From assembly GCA_014925825.1 (NCBI GenBank), contig JACGCK010000108.1:62001-126000 (forward strand): 64,000 nt of DNA, in the 5' to 3' direction. This stretch comes from Pholiota molesta. Its lineage: Eukaryota > Basidiomycota > Agaricomycetes > Agaricales > Strophariaceae. This document shows positions 36,401 through 48,670 of the stretch, piece after piece (the stretch's first letter is position 1; each line of letters begins with the position of its first letter). The notes under the pieces are model-generated. The model saw only the letters and a list, made by a program, of their open reading frames with translations. It searched no databases and was not told the origin of the DNA. Made by a program: the position numbers and the translations under genes.

Positions 36401-38384
36401 GAGGAAGCTGCCTGCTGAGGTGGCCGACGCGGATCCGGTTGTATCGCAAGGGCGCCATTCGCACCCGACGCGGATGGGCGGTGTGGATATTCTTGTTACG
36501 GACGTCGATGCCGGCGCAGAGGATATCGAGATGACGTCGACGGAGAACGCAGACGGCTCAGACACCGACGACCTCTACATGAATCTGGGCATGGAGGACT
36601 CCGACCTCTCAACCGAATCCGGCCCCGCCCCCACCCCCGCGCCCGAGCCAGCCATCCTCAGCGTCCCGCGCCTCGTCACCCGCGGCAGCGGCATCGAGCG
36701 CGCCGCCTCCGCGAGCAGCGCCGGCGAGCCGCGGCCGCGCACGCGGTCGATCACGCTCGACGACGCCGACGTGGAGCTCCTCGAGCCCGGGTACGCCGCG
36801 GCGCACGCGCAGGCCAAGGCGAACGCGGACGAGAACCTCGCGAAGCTGAGCACGCTCTCCGCGGACCTCGCGCGCTTCAACGAGATGCTGCGCGCGGGCG
36901 GCTCGCGGCTCCGCCAGGCGCATGCGCGGCGCGGCGGGGCGCACGAGGCGAGGCAGCGCGGGTTGGAGGGCGAGGCCGATGCGTTTTGGCATGCGGGCGA
37001 TGGCGAGCGGGCGGGTGGCAAAGGGACGCGCTCGGCGCTGAAGCATGCGCGGTCGGTTGGGGTGTTGGATGAGGCACCGCCTAAGAATACAATTTTGCGG
37101 ATGGCGAGCGTCGGTGATTTGTTGGGTGGAGACAGCGAGCACGCGAAGGCAAAGGAAAAGACCCCGACGAAGGCCGTCTTGCATGACTTTGGAGTCTCGC
37201 CCAGTCCGTCGATCCTTCCGGCGTTGATCGATAACAGTCCGACTTTGCCACAGCCTGATATGCCAATCGTAACCCAGCAAGAGCCTGACCAAGGCGCATC
37301 GACAAACACGAAGAGGCCTTCCAGCTCAGACTCAAACGCGCCCACCATCACGCCGTCGCTGGCGCGTACGACGTGGCGCAATGTTAGTGGCAATAGCGGG
37401 AGCTCAAGCTCGACCGTGACTGCGACGCCAGCCAACACCAGCACGAAAAGCCGAGCAACGCTCCCGTTCGCGCCTCCTCCGTCAGCGTTTGTACATAAAG
37501 CTACTGCCAAGGCCGAGGTTGCGAATGGGACTGTTGGCAACTCCGTGGCGGAAGGTGTTGTTCCTGCGCAGAAACGTCCTGGATTAGCATCGGGGTCGGC
37601 TTTGAATGAAAAGAAGTCAAGTCGCACTTTGTCAAGGTCACCGTCATCGCTTAAGACCGAAATAAAAGCAGTCGAGTCGGTTGCGATTCAAAATTCTAGT
37701 CAAGGTTCAAAATCGGAAGGTACTGCACCACAAGATGATACGGCGGAACCATCTTCCCAAACCACGCAGTCGCGAATTTCCTTTTCTTCCACCTCTTCTG
37801 GTTCCACCGCTTCGCCTGTTGCAACACCAACCCAGGCCAGCGTGCCACTACCACCGCTCACCATTTGCACTAGTGCACTACCTTCTCCCTCTCGACCGCG
37901 ACGCCAGTCTACTTCCTCTACCTCCTCCCAAGACACTGTGGATTCTTCTGTGTCGCTGACACCCACTCTATCGCCAGCCTATGATTCTTCCACTCTTCCG
38001 ACGCCTCTTGCTAGCTCATTCCCCGTGCCGCCTACCACTAACCCGATGGTCTCCTCGTTCGGCGACGCGCTTCGCGTACGCCTAGCGGCTGCCGGTATCA
38101 ATTCCACTGCCCCAAAAGATGCCGTAGCCGTCAAGATCCCAGAGAGGAAATCGTCGTCAGCATCGTCATCCCCCCCGAAAGGGGTGGGGCTCACATTCGA
38201 AGAGCGGATTAGGCGGTTGCAAGAGCTCGGGATGGAGGCTGTCGTCGTTCGCAGTGTAGGGCACAGCCCAAACTCGAGCAGCGTTTCCAAGGCGGTAAAG
38301 GAAAGGGAGAAGGAGAAGGAAACTGAGTCCGACTGTTCTGATTTCTATTACAGTGCGCGTTCTAGTTTCACCTCGGAGCGCTGA
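33422..38384 (+). CDS. giant disordered protein, unknown function
   Basis: Three exons (33422-34936, 34995-35363, 35442-38384) join in phase 0 to 1608 residues. The product is almost wholly low-complexity: Ser, Thr, Pro, Ala and acidic runs, with no TM segment or known domain. Possible ordered islands are RPLTLFAKIKRQL near the N-terminus, FVEPASFEGHFAFPDSARYFSGGRRNS, NADGFFMPVEKIKIEIARQ, a helix LAKLSTLSADLARFNEMLR, NTILRMASVGDLLGG, and the C-terminal FGDALRVRLAAAGI...GLTFEERIRRLQELGMEAV followed by SDCSDFYYSARSSFTSE. The second intron is a multiple of three without stops, so it could be retained. Third positions are very GC-rich, unlike the flanks. The start may instead be the internal ATG at 33485. 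A scaffold or regulatory role is conceivable but not shown. Confidence 0.75.
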
Positions 38385-39235
38385 ACAGTTTCTATTTTAT
38401 ACCCATGACCCTAGTGAGCGTTCTTGAAATTCGTTGCTTTTTGACTCCTGTATATCTCTATCCAGCGCTTTTGACCGATACGCCACGAGCACATCTTTGT
38501 TGATGTTGTATATATCCCAAACTTCAAAGCCCCTCCTTTTGGACTGCCGATGTTTGTACTGCATACCCACTTTCCTTGATGGTTTTATGATGGCTATTTA
38601 GTAGATTTGCTGCAGCTCGTTTTTCTTGCTTCATACCCGTATTCTTTCTACTTATAATTGGTTTATATTTTAGGATGTTCATCCCTGTGATACTGTCATT
38701 AGTAGATCACTTCCTTGCGACGTACACATTTATCAATTCCTAATAGTTGTCTTTCGCCGGAATCATCAACACTTATCGCTCTGCTTGTCTATTGCCTCAC
38801 TAGTCCTCACTCTCTTTCTTGTATTTGAATCATACAGCTAAATGATAGAACAAACTTCAACGAAGTATATTTCACCCAGCTTCACGTTACATAAAAACAT
38901 GATTGCCGTTGGCAGTCGAAGTTTGGTCGACGTATTCAAAATTGCGCTCTATGGAAGTTTCAAGGGTATTTATGTCCAACAAATCACATGTATATTCACA
39001 TCAAGTCATTTAAACCTCTTCAAATATTATATGGAAAAGGATTCATTTCGTGTGCTGAAATGACCATTCCTACTCCATTACTCCTCCGGACGCCTTTTAC
39101 GTCGCCGATAGTGGATTGTCAATTATTACTGACGGATACGGGAGATCTCTGCCACTGATATTGGTGATGCTACGCGTCGGTCGGGGACCAGTATCAGCAT
39201 CGTTTCCAAGTTGAAACCGGGAAAGCAGCACTGAA
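38385..39235. other. intergenic between convergent genes
   Basis: AT-rich 3' flanks of the giant gene (+) and of F-box-like copy 2 (-). No frames of note. Confidence 0.5.
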
Positions 39236-40515
39236 TTACACAATAGTAACAACCAGTTTTTTATGCCCTCCTCCGGTCAGTGCTCCTGTTTTACAAAGCA
39301 TTTGCTCTATCCTCAATTTCTCCTCCTCTATCTTGTGTTTCTCAACTTGAGACAATTCAAACACAAATTTTACTATTTGCAAATTGGTAATCTTCCATAG
39401 CGCTTGTATATCCTAATTATCATACATCAGTGATTCAGACCACACCATAACTCATCAATAACAGTATAAGAAAACTTACTGAATCAAGTGGAAACCTGCG
39501 TAGCTTGAAACTAACATTGCGCAGATTCTTCAATCTTGCAATCTGCACTGAACAACGGAGAGAAGATGTGGTTTGTTCAGTCATGGTTGGCCCCTAAATA
39601 ACGAAGTAGGACTCACATATATAGCTACCTAATTTCATGCCAGGCTCTATTCGTAGAGGTCCGAGTGTTTCAATGGAAGGACATCTAGCGACAATCTCTT
39701 CAAACTCATACAAGTAATATCCTTCAGTCTTCCAGGGCAAAAGCAACTTTAGTCCTGGACAAGAATACAGGAAGGCGGTTCCGTCCGTCGAGACACATGC
39801 AGTGCGGATATTGGGATATGTGTAGGGAGCGAAGCTCTCTTTGATAAGCCTGCGCTGGGTTTCATCAAAAGAGCGCTGGCAAACTTTAACATCAAAATGA
39901 ATTTGGACGGTATGCACATTCGGCAGCAGGCCGATACATCGTGCCAGTTCGGGAAGCACAGTCGTGGCAGAATAATCAACGACGAGGATGTCAAGAACGC
40001 TATAATAAATAGATCATTAAGTTCATGAAGATCACCGAGTCCAGATTTACGCACGTAACACATTCCGCCAGGCTAGGATTTCGGACAGTGACGATTTCCA
40101 ATTGCCGAATCAATTCCACCGCATAGACCTTGCCCACTGAAGTGGCTCTGCTCTTCTTATACCCCATCCCTCGGAGCGGACCCCTCCCCAAATCCATTCG
40201 ATCGTACACTTCAATGCGCTGCCATCGGTACCGTAAGAAAACACGTCGCAAAGTCCGGCACGTCTGCGACAGCGCATCCAGTACCAGCCGCCGATGGCCG
40301 TAGAGCTCAGTGTCGGTTCCTCGGTGTTCAGTGGGTATAGGAAAGGCAGGGAGGTGCGACAGGATCTCTAGATAGATTTCGTCTGCAAGAGACAGCAGCC
40401 CCGATGTGTTGGCTGAGTGGGGTTCTATACTAGTAGTTGGCGTGGCTGATGACGACGATGGCTGCGCGTGCTGAGTTCGACGCTTAGAGCTTCTGAGTTG
40501 CCGGGTGGACGCCAT
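39236..40515 (-). CDS. F-box-like protein, family copy 2
   Basis: Four exons on the minus strand (40515-40055, 39999-39617, 39547-39480, 39412-39236) give 362 residues. Structure is the same as copy 1: basic N-terminus MASTRQLRSSKRRTQ, F-box-like LADEIYLEILSHLPAFPIPT then SQTCRTLRRVFLRYRWQRIEVYD, Leu-rich blocks and the end GGHKKLVVTIV. It carries an insert of about 10 residues (KVCQRSFDETQ) at the FDV block relative to copies 1 and 3. All introns sit at the same positions as in copies 1 and 3, so copying was DNA-based and not via mRNA. Confidence 0.85.
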
Positions 40516-40641
40516 TTGTGACCAGAAGTACGAACGCACGTTCAAGAAAAGAGTGAAAACGTTTGGGTGCACTGAGCGCTGTGGGTTGGATTATTGCAAG
40601 AACAGGAGGAAGATACTTATTTCGATTCATCATTTTCTACA

Positions 40642-40647
40642 CACGTG
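40642..40647 (-). promoter_or_regulatory. CACGTG box (copy 2)
   Basis: CACGTG 127 bp upstream of the copy 2 start codon. On the minus strand the context CCCATAATAGGCACGTGTGT parallels the other copies. The following ~100 bp (GTATCTTC, TTCTTGCAATAATCCAACC) are also shared with copies 1 and 3. Confidence 0.5.
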
Positions 40648-41199
40648 CCTATTATGGGCGTTTCAGGGTCCATAATCCAAATGCGTATCTGTTCACCAGG
40701 TACATATGCACTTTATACAAAAATAATGCCCTCATTTCAATTACTCAGTCCTTATATACCATGGTAGGAGTTCTACGACCAGGGACAAGCATACCGATAT
40801 GTCTTCGTCGACATGTTCGCTTTACGATATTCGAAAAACTGAACCCAACTTTCGGCGCTGGACATCGAAGCAGACTCACCACTGGCGCCTGAGCCTACTG
40901 AACAAGCGTCCAGCTAAAACCACAGACTTAAACCGCTGCTACTCGTGCATATGTGGAATGCTCGCTTCTGGTGGAAGACGTAGATTGCCTCCAGCGGGCA
41001 AGGAGCGTCCATGTACCGTCGGATACTTTTAATATGAACACTATTGTTGAACCGTAAGCGCAAACGAGGTCCAAAAGGAAGCCGCACCTCGATTTAATAG
41101 CCTTGGGAACAACTTGGCAAAGAGCTTGGGAACGAGTTACTATGCACCCGAAATCCGTCAACGAGAGCGAAAACGAGCGTTCAAATAATGGAAGATATG
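40648..41199. other. intergenic
   Basis: Flank between F-box-like copy 2 and the repeat array. No gene is supported. Confidence 0.4.
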
Positions 41200-42530
41200 A
41201 AGCAAAAGAAAGGTTATCGGATGCAGTCTTTTCGAGCGCGATGTGCGCAAGAGGCGCCGCATCTAGGAACTGAGAACATGTAACAACAATCAGCCGGAGA
41301 CGCCACGCATTCAATCCCGGAGGGGCGCCACCCGGGTGCGCGCATCCCGTCGACACATCGGACAGAAGAAGGGGGCGTCGGAGGCCGGAGGCAGCGGTAG
41401 ATGATGGCCCGTGTGCAGAGCCCCAGCTTCCAGTAGAGGAGCACCTGAGGATACTACTCAGTCTGTGATGGGCCAAATGCATTGCGAGGCAATGGAATGT
41501 GAGATGAACAAGTATCAAAGGACCTACATTCGAATTGAACGCGCGTTGTGGCTCGCACATACTGTATGGAGGCCAGGGCTTCATGGAGGTTCAGTACGCG
41601 TACTTCTGTTGCCTGGAAGAGGGCGTCGGAGACCGGAGGCAGCGGTAGATGGCCAGGTTCCGCGCTCCAGGAGAGGAGGGCCGTGCTTCTGGGTGTGGTG
41701 GGATCACCCGCATGCTCGACGACAACGAGAAAGAGGGCGCTATAACTGAGTCTGTAGCCCGGCATTCGAATTAAACGCGCTTTGTGGCTCGCACATACTG
41801 TATGGAGGCCAGGGCTCCATGGAGGTTTAGTACGTACGCGTACTTATGTTGCCTGGAAGCGAGGGCGCCCCGCGCGAGTTTACCGAATGCAGCCTTTTCG
41901 AGCGCGGTGTGCGCGAGAGGCGCCGCATCTAGGAACTGGGGACATGTAACAAGAATCAGCCGGAGACGCCACGCATTCAACCCCGGAGGGGCGCCACCCG
42001 GGTGCGGGCATCCCGTCGACACATCGAGTAGAAGCAGAGGGCGTCGGCGACCGGAGGCAGCGGTAGATGGCCCGTGTGCAGAGCCTCCAGCCTCCAGTAG
42101 AGGAGCGCCTTAGGATACTACTCAGTCTGTGATGTGTCAAACGCATTGCGAGGCAATGGAATGTGGGGGACCAACATTCGAATTGAACGCGCGTTGTGGC
42201 TCGCACATCCTGTATAGAGGCCAGGGCTTCATGGAGGTTTGTTTAGTACGCGTACTTATGTTGCCTGGAAGCGAGGGCGCCCCGCGAATGTTTATCGAAT
42301 GCAGCCTTTTCGAGCGCGGTGTGCGCAAGAGGAGGAGCGCCTTAGGACACTACTTGGTCTGGGATGTGTCAAATGCATTGCGAGGCCATGGGATGTGAGA
42401 TGATCGAGTATCAAGGGACCGACATTCAAATTGAACGCGCTTTGTGGCTCGCACATACTGTATGGAGGCCAGGGCTTCATGGAGATTCAGTACGCGTATG
42501 ATGGTTGCCTGGAAGCAAGGCCGCCCCGCG
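41200..42530. repeat. degenerate tandem repeat array, unit about 410 bp
   Basis: A unit beginning ATTCGAATTGAACGCG, followed by TTGTGGCTCGCACATACTG and GGCCAGGGCTTCATGGAGG, starts at 41528, 41764, 42175 and 42424. The unit 41764-42174 (411 bp) is full length. The units 41528-41763 (236 bp) and 42175-42423 (249 bp) have internal deletions. A head-less unit lies at about 41200-41527, and the last unit is cut at about 42530. Long frames run through the array on both strands but change between units, so they are not genes. I cannot tell the family. Confidence 0.85.
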
Positions 42531-43538
42531 GCCCGCGCGCACCCGCGAGGATACACAGGCACTCCAATCACCCAGACGCGCTCGGGAGTCGGCTGTGTCC
42601 TATGTCCATCAGACTCCATCTTGCGGGGTGTTCGCGTCCGAGCATTAGCAGTGCATTAGCCCCATGGAAGGCGCAGATCCCGGGTATGGATAGGCGTGCA
42701 TGCTCTGATGCTCTAAAGGCAGATGGTAGTGACGGAGCGTTGGCCTGGCTCGCGTCTAGAACACGGCGGCGGGAAGGGGACGGGCGTGGGCGACAGTTAC
42801 GGAGGGGGTCTGCGTATATTGGCTGAGAGCGCACACCCCGCGTGGATGACATAGGGACCCCGCATCACGCAGACGCGCTCAGGCTCTCTGTTCAGCGTGT
42901 GGGCGTTCGCGTGCGGGGATCTGGCCAGGACGCAAGGAGCAGTTCCGGTGCTGGCCATCTAGAGGAAGATGGTAGGTACGAAGCATTGACCAGACGAACG
43001 GGTCAACCAAGGACGAGTATACCCAGAGGATGGACTGGATACAGGCACTGCGAGCACGCAGGCGCCTAGGAGATGGCGGCAGGGCCGTGGTGGGCGATTG
43101 ACGAACAGAATTAGGCTATTTTGGGAAATGAGAGGCGGAGTGATCATCACGAGTCGCCTGCCTCTGCTGCACAGCTGCGGGTGGGAGCTTGTGGGAGAGG
43201 CAGTGTCACAGTCTGTCAAGGGGAAGTGCGCTTGGTGTGCGCGGTGGGATGGGTGCATACGACGCGCGGAGGATATTGCAGGAAATGAACTGGATAGGTT
43301 TCTGGATGGAAGAAGAGGCGCAATCAGAAAATGCGGTGGAAGAAAGAGATTAAATGTTTATGTCAATAACAGGGCCAAATTGGACGCATCACAGTCACTA
43401 GTGCTGTCACTCCTCATATTCGCATCGTACCACCCCTTTTTCTATGATGCTCCTGCCATGGAGCCAGTAGTTCCGCACGCGCTCCTCTTATTTTAGTACT
43501 CCATCCACCATCAGCTGGGCACCCTTCTTCTGTCAACG
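42531..43538. other. non-genic, weak diverged repeat pair
   Basis: 42545-42760 and 42845-43010 share short blocks (CACGCAGACGCGCTC / CACCCAGACGCGCTC, GTTCGCGT, GGCC.GG) in the same order, suggesting an old duplication next to the array. The rest is the leader of the gene at 43539. No gene is supported. Confidence 0.35.
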
Positions 43539-46220
43539 ATGGCGACAGCCACACTCACACAGACGCTCACTCTCCTCACATCCATGGACGCAGACACCGA
43601 CGCCCACGCCTCGCCCACCTCGCCCACCCGCATCGTCCGCTTCGACTCCAAGTGTGTGCTCATCCCGCACCTGCCCACGGCCCCGGCCAAGTTCCCCCTC
43701 GTCCTCACCAGATCCTACTCCCTGCCGCTGTGGAAGAAGGCTGCGGCGAAGAACCCGCCGCCCGTTGCACCCATAGACGAGGAGGGCGGAAAGCAGGAAA
43801 GCCGTGCACGCTCGCCGAGCCCCGAGGACTCGCGCGTCATTCTCAAGGTCCCTATCCCACTGTACGTTACACCCCCACCCTGCCCCACATCCGACACTGC
43901 TGCCGCTCCCCCCTGCACTTACTGACCTACTGCTGCGTGCAGATTCCGCCGCCGCTCCTCGCGCTCCCCAAGCCGCCACCCCCGCTCCGTATCGACATCC
44001 CCAGTCATCTCCAAGACCCTCCCCTCCTGTCTGGTCCACCGCCCGCCCCCCACCGGCCTGCCATCGTCCTCATCCTCATCCACCTCCCTCTCCGCATCCC
44101 TGCCCATCACCCCATCCGCATCCACGCCCCTCCCCCTGAGCCCCGTGCGCCGCGTCTCCTCACCCGCGCAATCGCAATCGCACTTGCACTTGCACTCCCC
44201 TTTAACCCTCTCGCCCGGGAAACGGCGAGACGACCCGGCGCCCCCGCTCCTCACCGTGCCCCTGCGCGCGTGCTGCGCGGCGTGCGAGGCCGCGACCGAC
44301 ACCGCGCTCGCGGAGGGCGACGGGTGGAAGGCGCACTTCACGCGCGGCGCGCGCCGCCGCCGCTCCGCCTCGCTCGAGTCCGCGCAGTCCTTCGCGTCCT
44401 CGTCCTCGCCCCCACAAACGGCGTCCGCCCTGCACCGCGCGTTCTCCCCGCCGCCGCCGCCGTCCGCGGCCGTCGACATCCCGCACCCGGCGGGGGTGGA
44501 CGACCATGCGCACTCGGGGCTGCGGATGACGCGCGGGGGCGCGGCGGCGGCGACGGCGTTCGCGCTGAGGGTGGACGAGGTGGATCAGAGGAGGAGGCCG
44601 TTCGCGTTCAGCAATGAGGAGGGGCACAACGCTGCGCTGCGCGCGGCGGGGGCGGGGGTGGCGGAGACTTCGCAAGCTTCGTCGTCGACTTCCGGGGCTT
44701 CGACTTCCGGGGCTTCGAGTTCGAATGCGGCGCAGAAGCAGCCGCTGTATCAAGCTGCACGCCGGGCATCAGTGCCCCGTGCTTCTCCTTCTTCTTCTTC
44801 AAATTCAAATAGCTCGTCCACTTCGGGCGCTGGTGGTGCTGCGTCCTCGCCGCCATCCGCGTACCTCGCCTCTTCGTCCTCGTCCTCGCCCTCGTCCTAT
44901 GCATCGCCGTACGCCTCGCCTGCGGCCTACATGAACACGCCGGACGCGCTGCTGCTCGCCGTGCCGGACGCGCACCGCCTGCGCGCGGCGTCGCCGATCG
45001 CGGAGGAGGGCAGCGAGGATGGGAGTTTCGGGTCGCGAAGGAGCTCGGTGTCCGTGTCCGTGTCCTCCATCACAGCGTCCTCCATCCGTGCGGGCATGGG
45101 CGGCACGCCGCCGCTCTTGATCACCACAACGTCGACGGGCAGTGGTGGTAGTGGTGATAGTGGGAGTGGGAGGAGGCGGACCTCGCGCGGCGCGCCGTAC
45201 ACACCGACGGACGACGACGACGAGGCGCAGCTGTTCCCGCTCCCGCGGCGCTCGCCGTCGTCGTCGCCGAGCCCGCGCGCGTCGCCCGTGCCCGGCGTCC
45301 GGCGGAGCCCGAGTCTCGGGGGCAGTCCGAGTCTAGGGGGCAGCCCGAGCGCGTCGATCCAGGGTGGGAGCCCGAGCGCGTCTGTGCGCAGCCTCGCCGT
45401 GCCGGGCACGGTCGAGCGGAGGAGCAGCAGCGGGGGCAGCGCGCGGGGCGGGCGGCTGTCGCCGCTTGCGATGTGGGCGGAGGAGGGGCGGGGGAAGCAG
45501 GAGGGAGAGGTAGTGGAGGAAGAGGAGGTGGAGATGCTCGGCGCGTCGCTCTCGCGCCGGGTCTCGGGTGATGCCGGCGTGCGCGTCGACGCGGCGGGGC
45601 GGCAGGTCTCCAACGCCACCCCTGTTACAACCGCCACGAGCGGCGCTGGGAATACTGAGGGTACCAGCGCGAAGGCTGCCGCTGGCACCGCGTCCAATGC
45701 AGTGGCGGTGGGCGCGGAGCGGCGCCCGATGTCGCCGAGAGGCCCCCGACCATCGACGGCGTCTGCGCGGCGGGACCAGAATAACTTGAAGGACAAGGCG
45801 CAGGACGCGGCGGACTCGGTTGCTTCGTCTACATCGTCTCTGCCCCCTCGAACGCCGACACCGACGCCGGGCGTGGCGCTGCTGCCCGCGGGCGCGGCGC
45901 CGCCCGCGGACGTGCACGCGCACCACTTCCATCTACCCGCGTTCCACCACCGCGCGCGCTCCGAATCCGTGGCGTCCGCCGCCCTCTCCGATTCATCCTC
46001 AACCACCACCTCCACCGCCCACGTCCATCCGCTTCCAACATCCCCATCGTCGTCGTCCTCGCCGGACCCCGCGCCCGGGTCGCCGACGCCGGGGCGGCGG
46101 AAGTCGAGCTTCACGTTCGCGGCGCCGCTCGTGCGTGCGGGGGGCGTGCTCCGGGGCGCGGGCGCGGATGTGCTGCGCGGGGTCAGCGCGATGGGCTCCG
46201 GGATGGGCGCGCGCGTATGA
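43539..46220 (+). CDS. disordered Ser-rich protein, parent of the split duplicate
   Basis: Two exons (43539-43861 and 43943-46220) give 866 residues. The N-terminus has a short ordered-looking block (IVRFDSKCVLIPHLP, then LVLTRSYSLPLWKK). The remainder is Ser/Ala/Pro/Arg-rich and disordered, with a small Cys pair (RACCAACEAATD), SPIAEEGSEDGSFGSRRSS, repeated SPSLGGSPS units, the acidic VEEEEVEM, HAHHFHLPAFHHRARSES and a Gly/Ala-rich C-terminus. No domain is recognised. A partial copy of this gene (parent region 44720 to about 46090) lies at 48671-49624 plus 55564-55963. The parent keeps the single, uninterrupted GGCGGTGGG at 45704-45712 that is the target site of the mobile element. Confidence 0.75.
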
Positions 46221-47223
46221 GCGGCGGATGCGCGCGCCACCTGGGTCCTCCTCCTCCCTCCATCCAAGTGGAGATACCCACTTTTCGTTTTTTTCTGGCC
46301 GTCGAATCTTATTCATCATTTTCTTATTATCCAGTCTCCTTATCTGTCTGCTTTCGATATTCTCTGTTCCTGTTGTCTCTGTCCGCATCCTCACCCCTGT
46401 TTTCCGTCCGTGTCCATAGCCAGCGCGCGCACTTGCTTTCAAGTGTCCGTGCTGCGCCCCAGCATACCCCAATTCCCATGTCCATAGCCATACCCCATAC
46501 CCCGATTCCGCGCCGCCATCCATAGCAGCGTCCTGTGCACTTTTTCTACGTACGTACCTATATCGCTCTCGCCTCTTTTTTTCCCCTTCTTCTACCGCCT
46601 ATAATTCTACACTACGCCGGCGCCACCCTCGTTCTGTCCTGGCTCCCCACCTGATATCCCTTTCTCTCGTCGATCTGGATGCATACTTTTCGTGCGTGAA
46701 TTGCGTTCCTCCAGCGGGCGTCCGCGCGTGGCTTGGCTTTTGATTTACTGTAATACCCGTGTTTATGGGTGTAATACTAATACTACTGCTATCAAGAATG
46801 TACCTACCTACATTGCAATGTCGCTGTATATGTTTGTCTGTCTGTTGGGCCCGTTTCTGAGCATAGTGTTGATGTTCGAGACTTTTTGGCGGTGGTTACA
46901 TAGCCGCCTTTTTTTTTTGGTGGAATCTTTTGGATGGGTCTGACCACACAATAATCTTCGTCAGAGCCCGGCTAATGGTGCGAGGAAGCCTCTGGTGTTT
47001 TTATTTACCTGACAGGACGTCTGATTAAGGAGACGAACAGATACGCGACCCTGCAAACGCGCGCAATAATCACGTGTTGTTGGTAGAATACGATACCACT
47101 GCAGAGTGACTCGATACACAAGTATCTTCTTCCAGTTCTTGCAATCATCGAACCAACAGCGCACAGTGCACCAGACATTTTCTCACTCTTTTCTCGATTG
47201 TGCTTTCTTACTTCTGGTCACAA
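46221..47223. other. intergenic
   Basis: Pyrimidine-rich 3' flank of the gene above, then the promoter of F-box-like copy 3. No further gene is seen. Confidence 0.5.
47071..47076 (+). promoter_or_regulatory. CACGTG box (copy 3)
   Basis: CACGTG in the context GCGCAATAATCACGTGTTG, 148 bp before the ATG at 47224. It is followed by the shared GTATCTTCTTCCAGTTCTTG. Confidence 0.5.
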
Positions 47224-48471
47224 ATGGCTTCCACCCGGCAACTCAGAAGCTCTAAGCGTCGAACTCGGCATGCGCACCCATCGTCATCGACCACGACAAC
47301 TATAGAATCCCAATCAGCCAACACACGAGGGCTGTCATGTCTTGCGGATGAAATCTATCTGGAGATCCTGTCACACCTCCCTGCCTTTCCTATACCCACT
47401 GAACATCGAGAAACCGACAACGAGCTCTGCGGCCATCGACGGCGGGTACTGGACGCGCTGTCGCAGACGTGCCGGACTTTGCGACGCGTTTTCTTACGGT
47501 ATCGATGGCAGCGCATTGAAGTCTACGATGGAATGGACTTGGGAAGGGGTCCGCGCCGAGGGATGGGGTACGAGAAGCGCTTGGGCAAGGTCTATGCGGT
47601 GGCCCGGGAATTGATTCGGCAATTGGAAACCGTCACTGTCCGGAATGCTAGCCTGGCCCAATTTGTGAGGTGCGTCAATCCCGATTCAAAAAAAAACTTG
47701 GTTGACCGTCATGTCCAATACTGAAAATGATCTACATATTTGTTATAGCGTACTTGACATTCGCGTCATTGATAATTCTGCCAAGACTGTGCTTCCCGAA
47801 CTGGCACGATGTATCGCCTTGCTTCCGAATTTGCATACCGTCCAAATCTATTTTGATATTAGCCAGCGCCAGCTTGTTGCAGACAGCTTCGCTCCCTACA
47901 CATATCCTAATATTCGCACTGCATGTGTCTCGAGGGGTGGAACCGCCTTCCTGTATTCTTGTCCAGGACTAAAGTTGCTTATACCCTGGAAGACTGAAGA
48001 ATTTTCCTTCTACTATTATAAAGAAATTCTCTCGAATTGTCCTTCCATTGAAACACTTGGACCTCTACCGCCTGGCACAAGCTTACTTAGCTATGCAGGT
48101 GAGTCCCTACTTCATTATTTAGGGCCAGCCATTACCTAACAAACCCCATCTTCTCCGTTGTTCAGTAAACATTTCAATGATATTGAAGAATCTGCGCAAT
48201 GTTAGTTTCGAGCTTACCAAGCTTCCACTTGATTCAGTAAGGTTTTTTTTTTTTGCTGTTATCGACGACTTACATATGGTGTGGTCTCAATTAGGATATG
48301 GAAAGGCTGTGGGATGTTACCAATTTGCAAATAATAACATTGGTGTTTAAATTGGTCCCTCTCGAGGAACACCAGATAGAGGAGTGGAAATTGAGGATGG
48401 AGCGCATTCTTTGTAAGCCAGGAGCAATGACTCAAGGAGAGCATAAGAAGCTGGTTGTTAATGTAATGTAA
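47224..48471 (+). CDS. F-box-like protein, family copy 3
   Basis: Four exons (47224-47669, 47749-48098, 48166-48236, 48295-48471) give 347 residues. Same layout as copies 1 and 2, with a deletion of about 10 residues after the MGYEK block and an insertion (AR) at VYAVARELIRQLE. F-box-like LADEIYLEILSHLPAFPIPT; Leu-rich VLPELARCIALLPNLHTVQI; C-terminus GEHKKLVVNVM. Its 3' flank runs within 200 bp into the partial duplicate of the 43539 gene, so the two were probably brought together by rearrangement. Confidence 0.85.
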
Positions 48472-48670
48472 TTATGCCTTAGCGACGTCCAATGAATATG
48501 CCTTGGAGTCGCATGCAGCAAATGCACCTGGTTCTCTACGAGTACTCCTTTCACTTCTCCCACCGCTTTCTCTTGGTCGTCTCCACCCTCCTCGTACTTA
48601 TAATCTTCAAGTTCTGCTCATGTCCGTGCCGGATGGGTATCGGTCCTATTGGCCGCGGTGCAGTGGGACC

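Noticed and set aside
41454..42206. Frames of about 100 codons running through the tandem repeats (MKPWPPYSMCEPQ...)
   Set aside because: They recur only because the DNA repeats and are cut differently in each unit; no sign of selection on protein.
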